From contig DJVB01000008.1 in assembly GCA_002440745.1 (NCBI GenBank), forward strand, positions 1 to 64,000: a stretch of 64,000 nt of DNA. The letters are read 5' to 3'. The notes under the pieces are model-generated. The model was not told the DNA's origin. It was given only the letters and a program-made list of their open reading frames with translations, and ran no database searches. The stretch comes from Bacteroidales bacterium UBA6267 (lineage in GTDB: Bacteria > Bacteroidota > Bacteroidia > Bacteroidales > UBA1556). Below are positions 15,143 to 22,921 of the stretch, in pieces. Every line of letters begins with the position of its first letter. The first letter of the stretch is position 1. The translations under genes were made by a program, and so were the position numbers.

Positions 15143-16090
15143 TTATTGATGAATAATAGTTCCAATATGATTTGTTCCCAAAAGGGTTGTTTCGGTTATG
15201 GTTGTGCTTCCGCCTTGTCGCGCAAAGGCAATGCCTGCACGGATTTTTGGAGCCATTGAGCCTTCTGTAAATTGCCCTTCTTCTAAGTATTTCGTTATTT
15301 TATCAATGGTCATATATTCCAATTTTTCCTGGTTTGGTGTGTTGAAATTAATAAACACATTGGGTACATCGGTAAGAATGTAAAACTCGTCGGCTTTAAT
15401 AAATTCCGCCAATTTCGCCGAGGCTAAATCCTTGTCAATCACGGCATCTATCCCCATTAGGTTTCCATTTTCCTGAAAGTAAACAGGAATTCCACCACCA
15501 CCAACTGTAACCACAATATTTCCGGCTCGGGCTAAATCTTCCACGATGTTTTTATTAAGCACATCCATTGGTTTTGGCGAAGCCACCACTCGGCGCCAGC
15601 CACGTCCTGCAGGATCCTTCTTAAACTGCCAACCGCGCTCTTGTTCCATATTATAGGCCTCTGCCTCAGAATAATAAGGCCCAACCGGCTTGGTGGGTTT
15701 CGAAAATGCTTCATCATTTTTGTCAACTACAACCTGAGTGACAAGCGTGACAATGTTTTTCTCTATTCCTTCCTCCCGAAGCACGTTTCGCATTTGCTGT
15801 TCAATGAGGTATCCAATCGAACCTTGAGTCTCGGCTACGCATACATCCATGGGCATTTTTGGTATCCCAAATGTTTTACTGCCTGCCTCGTGTTGCAAAA
15901 GTACATTGCCCACTTGCGGCCCGTTTCCATGCGCAATCACTAAGTCTTTGCCTTGTCGTATCAAATTCACTAAGGCTTTACAACTCTCGTAAACATTACG
16001 CTCTTGCTCATCAATGGTGCCCTTTTGCCCGCTACGCAAAAGCGCATTTCCTCCAAATGCTACAACTGCAAGTTTATTCATTGTATTCAT
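15143..16090 (-). CDS. arcC: Carbamate kinase
   Basis: About 315 residues from the ATG at 16090; a second ATG at 16081 (MNKLAVVAFGGNALL) is equally possible. Amino-acid-kinase fold: AFGGNALL (phosphate loop), VIAHGNGPQVGN, VGGGGIPV, GIDAVIDKDLASAKLA and GSMAPKIRAGI are all family signatures. The enzyme makes ATP from carbamoyl phosphate and ADP, the last step of arginine/citrulline fermentation. It is first in an operon with ornithine carbamoyltransferase. A long (about 390 nt) upstream region may hold regulatory sites. Confidence 0.93.
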   Translation of the reverse strand: MNTMNKLAVVAFGGNALLRSGQKGTIDEQERNVYESCKALVNLIRQGKDLVIAHGNGPQVGNVLLQHEAGSKTFGIPKMPMDVCVAETQGSIGYLIEQQMRNVLREEGIEKNIVTLVTQVVVDKNDEAFSKPTKPVGPYYSEAEAYNMEQERGWQFKKDPAGRGWRRVVASPKPMDVLNKNIVEDLARAGNIVVTVGGGGIPVYFQENGNLMGIDAVIDKDLASAKLAEFIKADEFYILTDVPNVFINFNTPNQEKLEYMTIDKITKYLEEGQFTEGSMAPKIRAGIAFARQGGSTTITETTLLGTNHIGTIIHQ

Positions 16091-16274
16091 GTTTTCTTGT
16101 TTAAATCCAAAAAAAGTTAACCGGTATTTATTTTCCTTATTCCGATTGATTTTTCGCAATCAATTCTTGTTAAAGAATTAAATCTGGCTATGCTAATTTA
16201 GGATATATCTAATTAAATATATGTATTTCAGATAGTTATGTAAATAAGACAAGCCTGTCATCATTTACTTTGGA

Positions 16275-16282
16275 CAAAGCTA
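16275..16282 (-). promoter_or_regulatory. Putative -7 promoter of arcC-argF (TAGCTTTG)
   Basis: Exact TAnnTTTG on the minus strand, about 185 nt upstream of the arcC ATG, implying a long 5' leader. No -33 element at standard spacing. Less certain than those close to a start codon. Confidence 0.3.
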
Positions 16283-16450
16283 ACAAGATTTCTTTTGTTT
16301 TTGCTAAAATTTGATTTTCTTCTCTTCAAAATATTTTTTTTGTTCATGGAATTGGATTTTTAGGTGCATTTTTTAACCGGAAAACAAGTTTTAGTCAATG
16401 CATAAATATACATTTTATTTTTTGAGACCAAAAAACTACCATAAGTTTTC

Positions 16451-16458
16451 TATTTTTG
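16451..16458 (+). promoter_or_regulatory. Putative -7 promoter (TATTTTTG)
   Basis: Exact TAnnTTTG match, 21 nt before the ATG at 16480. Confidence 0.5.
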
Positions 16459-16479
16459 TCCGCTTAAATATTAGGAAAC

Positions 16480-17010
16480 ATGCGTAAATTGTCGATGGAT
16501 GAGTTGAATCGTTTGAGTGCTGACGATTTTAAGCTTAAAGAGAAAACCCCTTTAATTATTGTGTTGGATAATATAAGGAGTCTGAGCAATGTGGGAAGTA
16601 TTTTTCGCACTGCTGATGCTTTTTTGGTGGAAGAAATAGTTTTGTGCGGCATCACAGCTACACCACCTCATAAGGAAATTCAAAAGACCGCTTTAGGGGC
16701 TACGGAAACGGTGCGGTGGCGTTATGAAAGCAAAACAGAGGATGTGGTAAAAGGTTTGAAAAATAAGGGGGTAAAGGTTTTTGCCGTAGAACAAACCGAT
16801 GAAAAAATCTGGCTTCAAGACTTTCAAGTACAATCAAACCTGCCGTTGGCTTTAATTTTTGGTAATGAGGTGAAAGGTGTTAGTGATGAGGTGCTTACCT
16901 TAGTTGATGGCTCTATCGAAATTCCGCAATTTGGTTCGAAACATTCCTTGAATATTAGCATTGCCGCCGGAATTCTGATTTGGGAAGTTTTTAGAAAGCT
17001 GAGTTTGTGA
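16480..17010 (+). CDS. SpoU/TrmH-family RNA 2'-O-ribose methyltransferase
   Basis: 176 residues, a single SPOUT domain without the N-terminal L30-like extension. Motif 1 DNIRSLSNVGSIFRTADAF (catalytic Arg), motif 2 LALIFGNEVKGVS and motif 3 IPQFGSKHSLNISIAAGI (SAM knot) are complete. The family methylates ribose 2'-OH groups in tRNA or rRNA; short members include TrmL-like enzymes, but the target nucleotide cannot be assigned. Monocistronic, with a promoter close upstream and a strong terminator downstream. Confidence 0.88.
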   Translation: MRKLSMDELNRLSADDFKLKEKTPLIIVLDNIRSLSNVGSIFRTADAFLVEEIVLCGITATPPHKEIQKTALGATETVRWRYESKTEDVVKGLKNKGVKVFAVEQTDEKIWLQDFQVQSNLPLALIFGNEVKGVSDEVLTLVDGSIEIPQFGSKHSLNISIAAGILIWEVFRKLSL

Positions 17011-17041
17011 CCCTTTGGGGTAGATTGAATAGGAATTAAAC

Positions 17042-17076
17042 AAAAAAGCGGAATCTATTGAGGTTCCGCTTTTTTT
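17042..17076. terminator. Bidirectional intrinsic terminator
   Basis: AAAAAAGCGGAA (17042-17053) pairs with TTCCGCTTTTTT (17064-17075), 10-nt loop, flanked by A- and T-runs. It lies between the convergent SpoU and lamin-tail genes and serves both. Confidence 0.85.
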
Positions 17077-17091
17077 CACAGAATTATTTTC

Positions 17092-17814
17092 CTATTCAAC
17101 TATCAGTTTCCGGACAAATTGGCCATTAATGCGAAGAATATAAATGCCGTTTTTCAATTCGGAAATGCTAATTTCATCTGATATTTCAGCGGTTTTAATT
17201 TGTCTGCCACTCAAGTCAAATATCTCAATATCAACTTTTTGACTAAAATATACCTTGTCACTGCTATTTGGGTTTGGAAAGATATGGATGCCGGATATTG
17301 CAGTGTTATCCTTAATCGAAACGGATTGGTTAGATGTGTTTGGAGTTGGAGAAGAGAAACTTGTCCATGTTGCGCCGCCATCGGTTAATCGCCCCATGGA
17401 AATGTCAGTTGTTTGGGCGCCAAAGCTTATGGAGTCAACCAAAATGCTATCTCTATCGGTAAGCCTAATTTTCTCTCCATCTTTACTGAGCTTAATTCCA
17501 ATATGTAATGCACCATCATTAATATCATCATCAGCCCAGAGCACTAAGAATCCCCCCGGTTGGATTTTAGTGGTAGAATCTCCCGTTGGAATCTGAAATT
17601 TGAAAACATCAGAATAATCATCTGTAATGAAAAAACCACCAATGTCAACAACGCTACTTCCTGCATTATACAACTCAATCCAGTCCTCAAACTCACCTGA
17701 TTCATCGGTAGTTATAGCATCATTGTCGGCCATAAACTCATTGATGTAGATTTGGCCGGTAAGACTGTTTAATAGGAATAAAGAAAGCAAAAGTGTGATA
17801 AAGTTTTTAATCAT
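17092..17814 (-). CDS. Lamin-tail-domain protein with T9SS C-terminal sorting domain
   Basis: 240 residues: signal peptide (1-20), a lamin tail domain (about 22-140; INEFMADNDA, EDWIELYN, GGFFITDD, LSKDGEKIRL), and a type A T9SS sorting domain (about 160-240; HIFPNPNSS, GIYILRINGQF, KLIVE). The lamin tail is an immunoglobulin-like beta fold found in bacterial secreted proteins, often beside nucleases or phosphoesterases. The product should be exported through the Por system and displayed on the cell surface. It is the last gene of a four-gene operon and starts 8 nt after the porin gene. Confidence 0.88.
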   Translation of the reverse strand: MIKNFITLLLSLFLLNSLTGQIYINEFMADNDAITTDESGEFEDWIELYNAGSSVVDIGGFFITDDYSDVFKFQIPTGDSTTKIQPGGFLVLWADDDINDGALHIGIKLSKDGEKIRLTDRDSILVDSISFGAQTTDISMGRLTDGGATWTSFSSPTPNTSNQSVSIKDNTAISGIHIFPNPNSSDKVYFSQKVDIEIFDLSGRQIKTAEISDEISISELKNGIYILRINGQFVRKLIVE

Positions 17815-17822
17815 ATTTCATT

Positions 17823-18974
17823 TTATTTAAAAGTTAAAATCCATCCAATTTTTAGTTCATCCGTCCATTTGAACCCATCATTGTAAGGTAATATTTCTTC
17901 CTTAACAATATGATTGTACTGCAATCTGATCATGGAGTTAAAGTCGTTTAGCATCAAGGCATAAGCTCCTGAAAATATTTGAGTTACGCCGGGTTGCAAA
18001 TCGTTTTGGTTAAACTCCTCAAAACGTATTGTTAAGATGCTTTTTAGTTTTTTACTATGATAATTCATTTGGGCAAGCCAACCTCCGGCAAGTACATAAT
18101 TTGTTTTATAGCCAAGTAGTTTTTCCGGAGTATTTGGTTCCAATCTCATTTGATGGATTTCAAATTGAGTGGAAAAACCCATGTATTGCGCTGAGAAGTC
18201 CAAACCATAAGTGTATTTCGTTCCATCGATTGTTTGCATGAAATAGTTGCTTCCGGTAGTAGTTTGTTTTTCGGCATATCTGGCATTTGCTCCAAACGAA
18301 AACATGGGAATAGGCACGTGAGTGTCGTCAATATCTCGATATTTATAGCTTGAGGGATATGAAATATCCACTCGCCCGATATATTCCAATTTCCCACTTG
18401 CATCATTATTTCCGTCTAATGTTCGGCTGCCCATTCCTGTATAGGTGCCCAAGTAAGCATTGATGCGATTGTGCCAAAACGACCGTTGAAGCGTAAGTCC
18501 TACATCCCGTCTTGAGAAGAAATCGCCACGAACCAACTCAGCCCGATTAAAAACTGAAGCAAATTTGTTGGGTACCAAACTGCTTCGCGAATAAGGAAGT
18601 TTGCCATAGCCGAATTTTATGTCGATGAAATTCAATCCTTTATACAAAATATATGCATCCATCAGACCCGGGTCTTCGGGGTCGATTGTGCCGGAGGCAA
18701 AGTCGGCAATATCAAATTGCAATTCGTACTCATAGTCATTTCCAATTCTACCTTCAAATTCAATAATAGCATCTTTGAGTTTGAAACGGTTTTTCTTGAA
18801 ATCCATAGCATCCTCAGGATTCAAATCATCTGCAAGCCATCTGTGACCATAATATGGGCTAATTAATCCGGTGATTTCGAGCACGTGATGCCCATTTCCA
18901 ACAGTCACTTGCCCATGATTTTCTAAAACACCAATGCCAACTATGAAAAGCAATACTAATAGTGATTTTTTCAT
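17823..18974 (-). CDS. OprO/OprP-like outer-membrane porin
   Basis: 383 residues with a signal peptide (1-21) and alternating amphipathic strands ending in a C-terminal aromatic strand (IGWILTFK). The DAIIEFEGRIGNDYEYELQFD and FGYGKLPYSR segments resemble the phosphate-selective porin O/P family, which forms beta-barrels for anions. The start codon overlaps the stop of the preceding SdiA-regulated-like gene by 4 nt (ATGA), so the two are translationally coupled. The solute is unknown; phosphate or polyphosphate is only the family's namesake. Confidence 0.8.
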   Translation of the reverse strand: MKKSLLVLLFIVGIGVLENHGQVTVGNGHHVLEITGLISPYYGHRWLADDLNPEDAMDFKKNRFKLKDAIIEFEGRIGNDYEYELQFDIADFASGTIDPEDPGLMDAYILYKGLNFIDIKFGYGKLPYSRSSLVPNKFASVFNRAELVRGDFFSRRDVGLTLQRSFWHNRINAYLGTYTGMGSRTLDGNNDASGKLEYIGRVDISYPSSYKYRDIDDTHVPIPMFSFGANARYAEKQTTTGSNYFMQTIDGTKYTYGLDFSAQYMGFSTQFEIHQMRLEPNTPEKLLGYKTNYVLAGGWLAQMNYHSKKLKSILTIRFEEFNQNDLQPGVTQIFSGAYALMLNDFNSMIRLQYNHIVKEEILPYNDGFKWTDELKIGWILTFK

Positions 18975-19696
18975 AAATTTAAAGGATTTGAATATACAAA
19001 CAACTTAGCCATACCATCACTAATAACGTACATGTTTCCTTTTGTGTCGAAACAAAGACCTTCAGGATTGATGATTTTTAGCGAAAACTTGTTTTTGATT
19101 TGTAAAGTTTGGGAATTCAACTGAAGCACTACATTATCTTCATCGCTTAAAACAAACAAATCGTTTTTGAAGAAGGTCAAAGCTGAAATATCCGATACTT
19201 CATCAAATTTTCGTTTATTGATTTGGTTGATTTTTTCATCGAATTCATAAATCATTACCGGATCTTTTTCCGTAGCTAAGATGAAGTTTCCGTTCGCCGG
19301 ATTGCGAGTTATAGACTCAAAACCTTTATTTCTTCCACCTTGATAGTTTAGGGTGTAAGTTGCAATTTCATTGAGACTAAGATCAAATTTTCTGACATTT
19401 CTATTGGCCTCTTCAACTACGTAAATTACGCTGTCGTGATAAAAAACTCCTTCGAAATCCATTCCCTGAACGGCTGATTTTTTTAGAATTTTTCCGGTAT
19501 TATCAGTTTGAAAAAGAGTTCCATTGTCGCCAACCATATAGAACACGTTTGCATCAGAATTATAAGTTATTCCGCTTGGCTCCGGCACCTTTAACTGGTA
19601 TTTTTGTGTTGGAACTAAATATTTTTCTTGTGGAGATTTCTCCTTTGGAGAGAAAATAGTCCAAAGCATTAGAGCAAGGATAAAAAAGATTTTCAT
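18971..19696 (-). CDS. SdiA-regulated-domain (YjiK-like) exported beta-propeller
   Basis: 241 residues with an N-terminal signal/anchor (MKIFFILALMLWTIFS) and repeated propeller blades: EPSGITYNSDANVFYMVGDN, DFEGVFYHDSVIYVVEE, GFESITRNPANGNFILATE, DISALTFFKNDLFVLSDE and NPEGLCFDTKGNMYVISDG. The alternating '[PF]EG/SI...Y/FVVSD' pattern is that of the SdiA-regulated family (a calcium-binding-like propeller of unknown activity). It lies between the lamin-tail lipoprotein (5-nt gap) and the porin (4-nt overlap). Confidence 0.8.
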   Translation of the reverse strand: MKIFFILALMLWTIFSPKEKSPQEKYLVPTQKYQLKVPEPSGITYNSDANVFYMVGDNGTLFQTDNTGKILKKSAVQGMDFEGVFYHDSVIYVVEEANRNVRKFDLSLNEIATYTLNYQGGRNKGFESITRNPANGNFILATEKDPVMIYEFDEKINQINKRKFDEVSDISALTFFKNDLFVLSDEDNVVLQLNSQTLQIKNKFSLKIINPEGLCFDTKGNMYVISDGMAKLFVYSNPLNL

Positions 19697-19701
19697 AAGG
19701 A

Positions 19702-20250
19702 TTAATTATTTGATTTTCCGGGCGTTGGTATATTGAAATATTGCCAAGTATTGCTTCCATCCGGAAAGCGACCTTTGCTTACACCATCATTCTGAGCGCC
19801 AAAATTTAAACTATCGACTGTTACAAATTGGTTGGTTGAATCTTTGTAAAAAATACCAATGGATTCACCGCCACTACTCAGTTTAAAATCTGCATGAATA
19901 TCATTTCCGGTTTGGCCGTCGCACCAAATAAGTAAAAAACCATGCGAAGCTAAGGTTAGAGGTGGAAGTTCAAATTTGCCGGGGTCAGATAAGTCATCTG
20001 TCACAAACCAGTGCCCGGCTGCCATGTTCAGATTATAACTATTTGGATTATATATCTCTATCCAATCTTCATAAGTGCCATTTTCGTTGACATTGGTGCT
20101 GCCTTTGGCAACGAACTCATTTATGAATAAACTTCCCGCCTTGATTTCCGTGGGATTATTGTTAGGAATGTCCTGATTATCAACTATTTCTCTGTCCTTA
20201 GTGCAGGAAATTAATGTGATAAATGCTAAAAAAAATGCTATTCGTCTCAT
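19702..20250 (-). CDS. Lamin-tail-domain lipoprotein
   Basis: 182 residues from the ATG at 20250, chosen because it gives a clean lipoprotein signal (MRRIAFFLAFITLISC) and a -7 motif lies 5 nt upstream; a longer frame to 20313 is unlikely. After the lipobox Cys comes a short Asp/Asn-rich linker and one lamin tail domain (LFINEFVAKGS, YEDWIEIYNPN, HWFVTDD, SHGFLLIWCDGQ, KLSSGGESIGIF). It lacks the T9SS tail of the paralogue at 17092, so the pair would be anchored differently: this one by lipid, the other by the Por system. First gene of the four-gene operon. Confidence 0.85.
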   Translation of the reverse strand: MRRIAFFLAFITLISCTKDREIVDNQDIPNNNPTEIKAGSLFINEFVAKGSTNVNENGTYEDWIEIYNPNSYNLNMAAGHWFVTDDLSDPGKFELPPLTLASHGFLLIWCDGQTGNDIHADFKLSSGGESIGIFYKDSTNQFVTVDSLNFGAQNDGVSKGRFPDGSNTWQYFNIPTPGKSNN

Positions 20251-20255
20251 AAACA

Positions 20256-20263
20256 CAAAAGTA
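20256..20263 (-). promoter_or_regulatory. Putative -7 promoter of lamin-tail/porin operon (TACTTTTG)
   Basis: Exact TAnnTTTG on the minus strand, 5 nt before the ATG at 20250. It predicts a leaderless or near-leaderless mRNA. Confidence 0.45.
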
Positions 20264-20366
20264 GCAAGGAGATTTTTTGTGAATGATAACTTAATGTTAA
20301 TTCTAAATGGCAAAATTGTTACCGAACAGCTTGCTTAATTAGATGATATTGACCAAGTTTTCGGAG

Positions 20367-20948
20367 CTACTCCACATCTTCCATAGCAATGAGCCCATTG
20401 AAAATGGCGTAAACAGTTAAACCACTAATGGATTTTATGCCCAATTTCGCAGTTATATTTTTTCTATGGGTAATCACTGTATGAATGCTAATATTTTCAA
20501 AATCAGCAATTTCTTTATTGGTTTTTCCGGTTGCAACATGAGCCAAAATCACTTTTTCCCGTTCACTCAGTTCACTATTAATCATCGACTCTAATTCAGA
20601 AACTCTATGTTGCAGATTTGTGAAAAAGTGCATAATTTCTTTCCGACTCCAATGGATCGAAATGGTTGGGTAGTTTGGAACAGATTCGTGATTATGGCTT
20701 ATTTGAATGATTTCCGTAGTTGGACTTATTTTGTATAAGTTATTGAATTGTAATGGATTAATGTCTTTAAGGATTTCGGTTGAAATGAGTAAAAAATTGG
20801 GTTGGTGAGTTCTTAACGATTCTTCTAAGGCTTCTGAACTCTCTAAAATCTCACAAATACAATGATTACGAAACTCTCGAATAAGGCTGCTTAATCCTTT
20901 ATTGATAAGAAATGAATGTGAAGCAATTACAAAATTTCTTTGTGACAT
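20367..20948 (-). CDS. LuxR/NarL-type regulator with degenerate receiver domain
   Basis: 193 residues. The N-terminal half has the receiver layout (FVIASHSFLINKGLSSLI; PNFLLISTEIL) but the acidic pair is replaced by Ala/Ser and the phospho-acceptor Asp position by Ile55/Ser56, so phosphorylation is unlikely. The C-terminal GerE HTH (about 127-193; LSEREKVILAHVATGKTNKEIA, ISIHTVITHRKNITAKL) is intact. It starts 4 nt after the hemerythrin-like gene, so the two form an operon; the input may be that protein rather than a kinase. Confidence 0.85.
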   Translation of the reverse strand: MSQRNFVIASHSFLINKGLSSLIREFRNHCICEILESSEALEESLRTHQPNFLLISTEILKDINPLQFNNLYKISPTTEIIQISHNHESVPNYPTISIHWSRKEIMHFFTNLQHRVSELESMINSELSEREKVILAHVATGKTNKEIADFENISIHTVITHRKNITAKLGIKSISGLTVYAIFNGLIAMEDVE

Positions 20949-20952
20949 AATC

Positions 20953-21678
20953 TTAATTCAATTTGGTTTCCATAAATTGTACTCTCGGAATCAAAATTCT
21001 GTTTTCCAAATTGGAATGATCGTTTATGTCTTTTTCGAGATGGCCAACTTGACCAAGAATTTTATAACAAAGAATATTGTTTTTTAAGGGAGGTAAATAT
21101 TTAATCATTAAGGTTTTTAAATCTAACAGACTTTCCTCAATATCATCATGCTCTTCCACGTAACGTCCTATGGCATAAGTTCTTAATTCTTCAATTTCGC
21201 CATCAGCTAACGATTGAGGATTGTTGAAATACTGCTCAAGTTTGAGAATATACGGATAAACTATTTTTTCTTCTCTCTCGATATGCGTTTTCAAATGTTG
21301 CTGATACTCCCCGAAAAAATTATTTATTAAGGTTAATTCTTTGATTCGTAAGTCTTTATTTTCTTCTAATAAGGTCGTAATTAGACTTTGGATTTCAGGG
21401 ATTTTACGATTTAAGTAATAGCTGTGGGTGTTTTTTAAGTAAGTGATTATCAGACTCAAAGGAAACATTTGAAGATGATTCTCTGGATGATATTCGGGCT
21501 CATTAAATGCATTAACTATTTCCAAAAAGAAATCAGCATTTACGTTGTTCTCCATGCAAACTTCTTCGATAGTCTTGTCGCCGAATCCTAAATTAATTCC
21601 AAATCTTGTAAAAACGGAAAGCAAATGGTGATTACTCAAAATCACATCCGCCATTTTTATATCTTTATTAAAAATCAT
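20953..21678 (-). CDS. Hemerythrin-like (RIC/ScdA-related) protein
   Basis: 241 residues; a start at residue 9 (21654) is possible. N-terminal segment HHLLSVFTRFGINLGFGDKTIEEVC resembles the DUF542 region of RIC (repair of iron clusters) proteins, but lacks their Cys-Cys pair. The rest is a four-helix hemerythrin domain with His/Glu metal ligands in NTHSYYLNRKIPEI, HIEREEKIVYPYI and EEHDDIEESL. RIC proteins bind a di-iron site and help cells recover from nitric oxide or oxidative damage. Operon with the LuxR-type regulator; a -7 promoter motif lies 29 nt upstream. Confidence 0.8.
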   Translation of the reverse strand: MIFNKDIKMADVILSNHHLLSVFTRFGINLGFGDKTIEEVCMENNVNADFFLEIVNAFNEPEYHPENHLQMFPLSLIITYLKNTHSYYLNRKIPEIQSLITTLLEENKDLRIKELTLINNFFGEYQQHLKTHIEREEKIVYPYILKLEQYFNNPQSLADGEIEELRTYAIGRYVEEHDDIEESLLDLKTLMIKYLPPLKNNILCYKILGQVGHLEKDINDHSNLENRILIPRVQFMETKLN

Positions 21679-21707
21679 AGTGTAAGGTTTCTAACTTTAA
21701 CTGTGGG

Positions 21708-21715
21708 CAAAATTA
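21708..21715 (-). promoter_or_regulatory. Putative -7 promoter of hemerythrin/LuxR operon (TAATTTTG)
   Basis: Exact TAnnTTTG match on the minus strand, 29 nt before the ATG at 21678. Confidence 0.5.
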
Positions 21716-21839
21716 CAATTTAAAATCAATCTAAATAGAATATTTGTTTTATTTTTTCTATGATGTTTAAATAAAAGTAATAATTTAGCAAAGTTAAATT
21801 TATAACAAGAATAACTTTTGTTTAATTAAATCTATTTTT

Positions 21840-22739
21840 ATGAAAAAACTTGTACTTTTCTTTTTAGCAGTTTGGGCTTCAGGTACTCTTTTAGCTCAAT
21901 ATCAAACACAACAGGAAATGGGAGCAACTGCTTTCCGTGGTCAAGACCCATCAACTGTAGTTTATAAAACAAATCCGGCAAGCGTTACTTCAACCAAAGC
22001 AACTCTTGACGAAAGTTTCGAGGGAACAACTTTTCCACCTGCAGGTTGGCTTTTGATCGACCATGACGGCGATGGTGAAGATTTCTTCCAATACAACGTA
22101 GGCTCGGCTGCTGACGGTTTAAACTCAGCCACTTCTGCAAGTTGGACCGGTACTGCAGGCCCTTTAACTCCAAACAATCACCTTGTTACTCCTGCTTTAC
22201 TTCCGGTTGTTGGTGATAATATTTCTTTTTGGTATGCTGCACAAGACATTGATTATCCATCAGATAAGTTTCAGGTTTTGGTTAGCACAACTGGTACAAA
22301 CGCTGCCAATTTTACAGATACTTTATTTGTAAAAACTATTACCGACACTACTTGGACTCAACAAGTTTTGTCGTTGGATGCTTATGCAGGAAGCACCATT
22401 TATGTTTCATTCAATCACTTTGATTGCACCGATTGGTTCTATATGAAATTAGATAAAGTTGAAGGACCAAATTACATTCCTGCCGGAATCGAAAACACTT
22501 CAAATATCAATAAAGTTAGCATGTATCCAAACCCTGCTTCCGATGTGTTGAATGTAAACGGTACTGAAAAAATTGATCAAGTTTCCATTGTAAACGTTGT
22601 TGGTCAGGAAGTTTTAGTTACCGAAGTTAATGCAACAAATTATTCCATTGATATTTCAAGCCTTGAAAGTGGAATTTATTTCGTTAATATCGAAACAGGA
22701 AATCAACGTACTGTCAAAAAATTGACTATCAAAAAATAG
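21840..22739 (+). CDS. T9SS-secreted protein with choice-of-anchor J (cleaved adhesin) domain
   Basis: 299 residues: signal peptide (1-19, cleavage after LLAQ), a jelly-roll domain (about 55-210) with the signature ESFEGTTFPPAGWLLID, NHLVTPALL, ISFWYAAQD and FNHFDCTDWFYMKLDKVEG, and a type A T9SS sorting domain (about 222-299; VSMYPNPASDVLNVN, GIYFVNIETG, KKLTIKK). The jelly-roll is the domain of gingipain adhesins and binds carbohydrate or protein surfaces. The codon use and strong terminator suggest high expression. Monocistronic. Ligand unknown. Confidence 0.92.
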   Translation: MKKLVLFFLAVWASGTLLAQYQTQQEMGATAFRGQDPSTVVYKTNPASVTSTKATLDESFEGTTFPPAGWLLIDHDGDGEDFFQYNVGSAADGLNSATSASWTGTAGPLTPNNHLVTPALLPVVGDNISFWYAAQDIDYPSDKFQVLVSTTGTNAANFTDTLFVKTITDTTWTQQVLSLDAYAGSTIYVSFNHFDCTDWFYMKLDKVEGPNYIPAGIENTSNINKVSMYPNPASDVLNVNGTEKIDQVSIVNVVGQEVLVTEVNATNYSIDISSLESGIYFVNIETGNQRTVKKLTIKK

Positions 22740-22768
22740 TTCTATATTCCAGAGAATTATTTTAGATT

Positions 22769-22800
22769 GAGGAAGGTGAAAACCTTCCTCTTTTTTTTTT
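22769..22800 (+). terminator. Strong intrinsic terminator
   Basis: GAGGAAGG (22769-22776), 6-nt loop, CCTTCCTC (22783-22790), then ten T. It ends the T9SS adhesin transcript. Confidence 0.93.
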
Positions 22801-22890
22801 GGATTGTCCCTTATGAAATTATTTTTTCAAATATTGCCAATAGTTGTCAGCTTATTGAAGGTTGAGGAATCATGGAAACTGAATTTAACT

Positions 22891-22898
22891 TAAATTTG
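22891..22898 (+). promoter_or_regulatory. Putative -7 promoter (TAAATTTG)
   Basis: Exact TAnnTTTG, 23 nt before the ATG at 22922. It supports that start over the in-frame TTG at 22907 and would drive the polyprenyl synthase-MORN-murF-anmK operon. Confidence 0.5.
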
Positions 22899-22921
22899 TC
22901 GCCACTTTGATTAAGAAATCC

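Larger units (their letters stand above)
16091..16479. other. Divergent intergenic region between arcC and the SpoU methylase gene
   Basis: 389 nt, very AT-rich, no credible open frame. It contains two exact -7 motifs, one for each direction (16275-16282 minus; 16451-16458 plus), and a short GACA-N4-TGTC dyad at about 16248-16259. Nothing else is recognisable. Confidence 0.6.

Noticed and set aside
14161..15259. Three + strand open frames opposite argF and arcC
   Set aside because: Antisense shadows of two well-conserved enzymes; Phe/His/Cys-rich composition.
16421..16458. TTTG at 16421 as the -33 element for the SpoU gene promoter
   Set aside because: The spacing to the -7 motif is 26 nt, outside the usual 19-21 nt; only the -7 element is reported.
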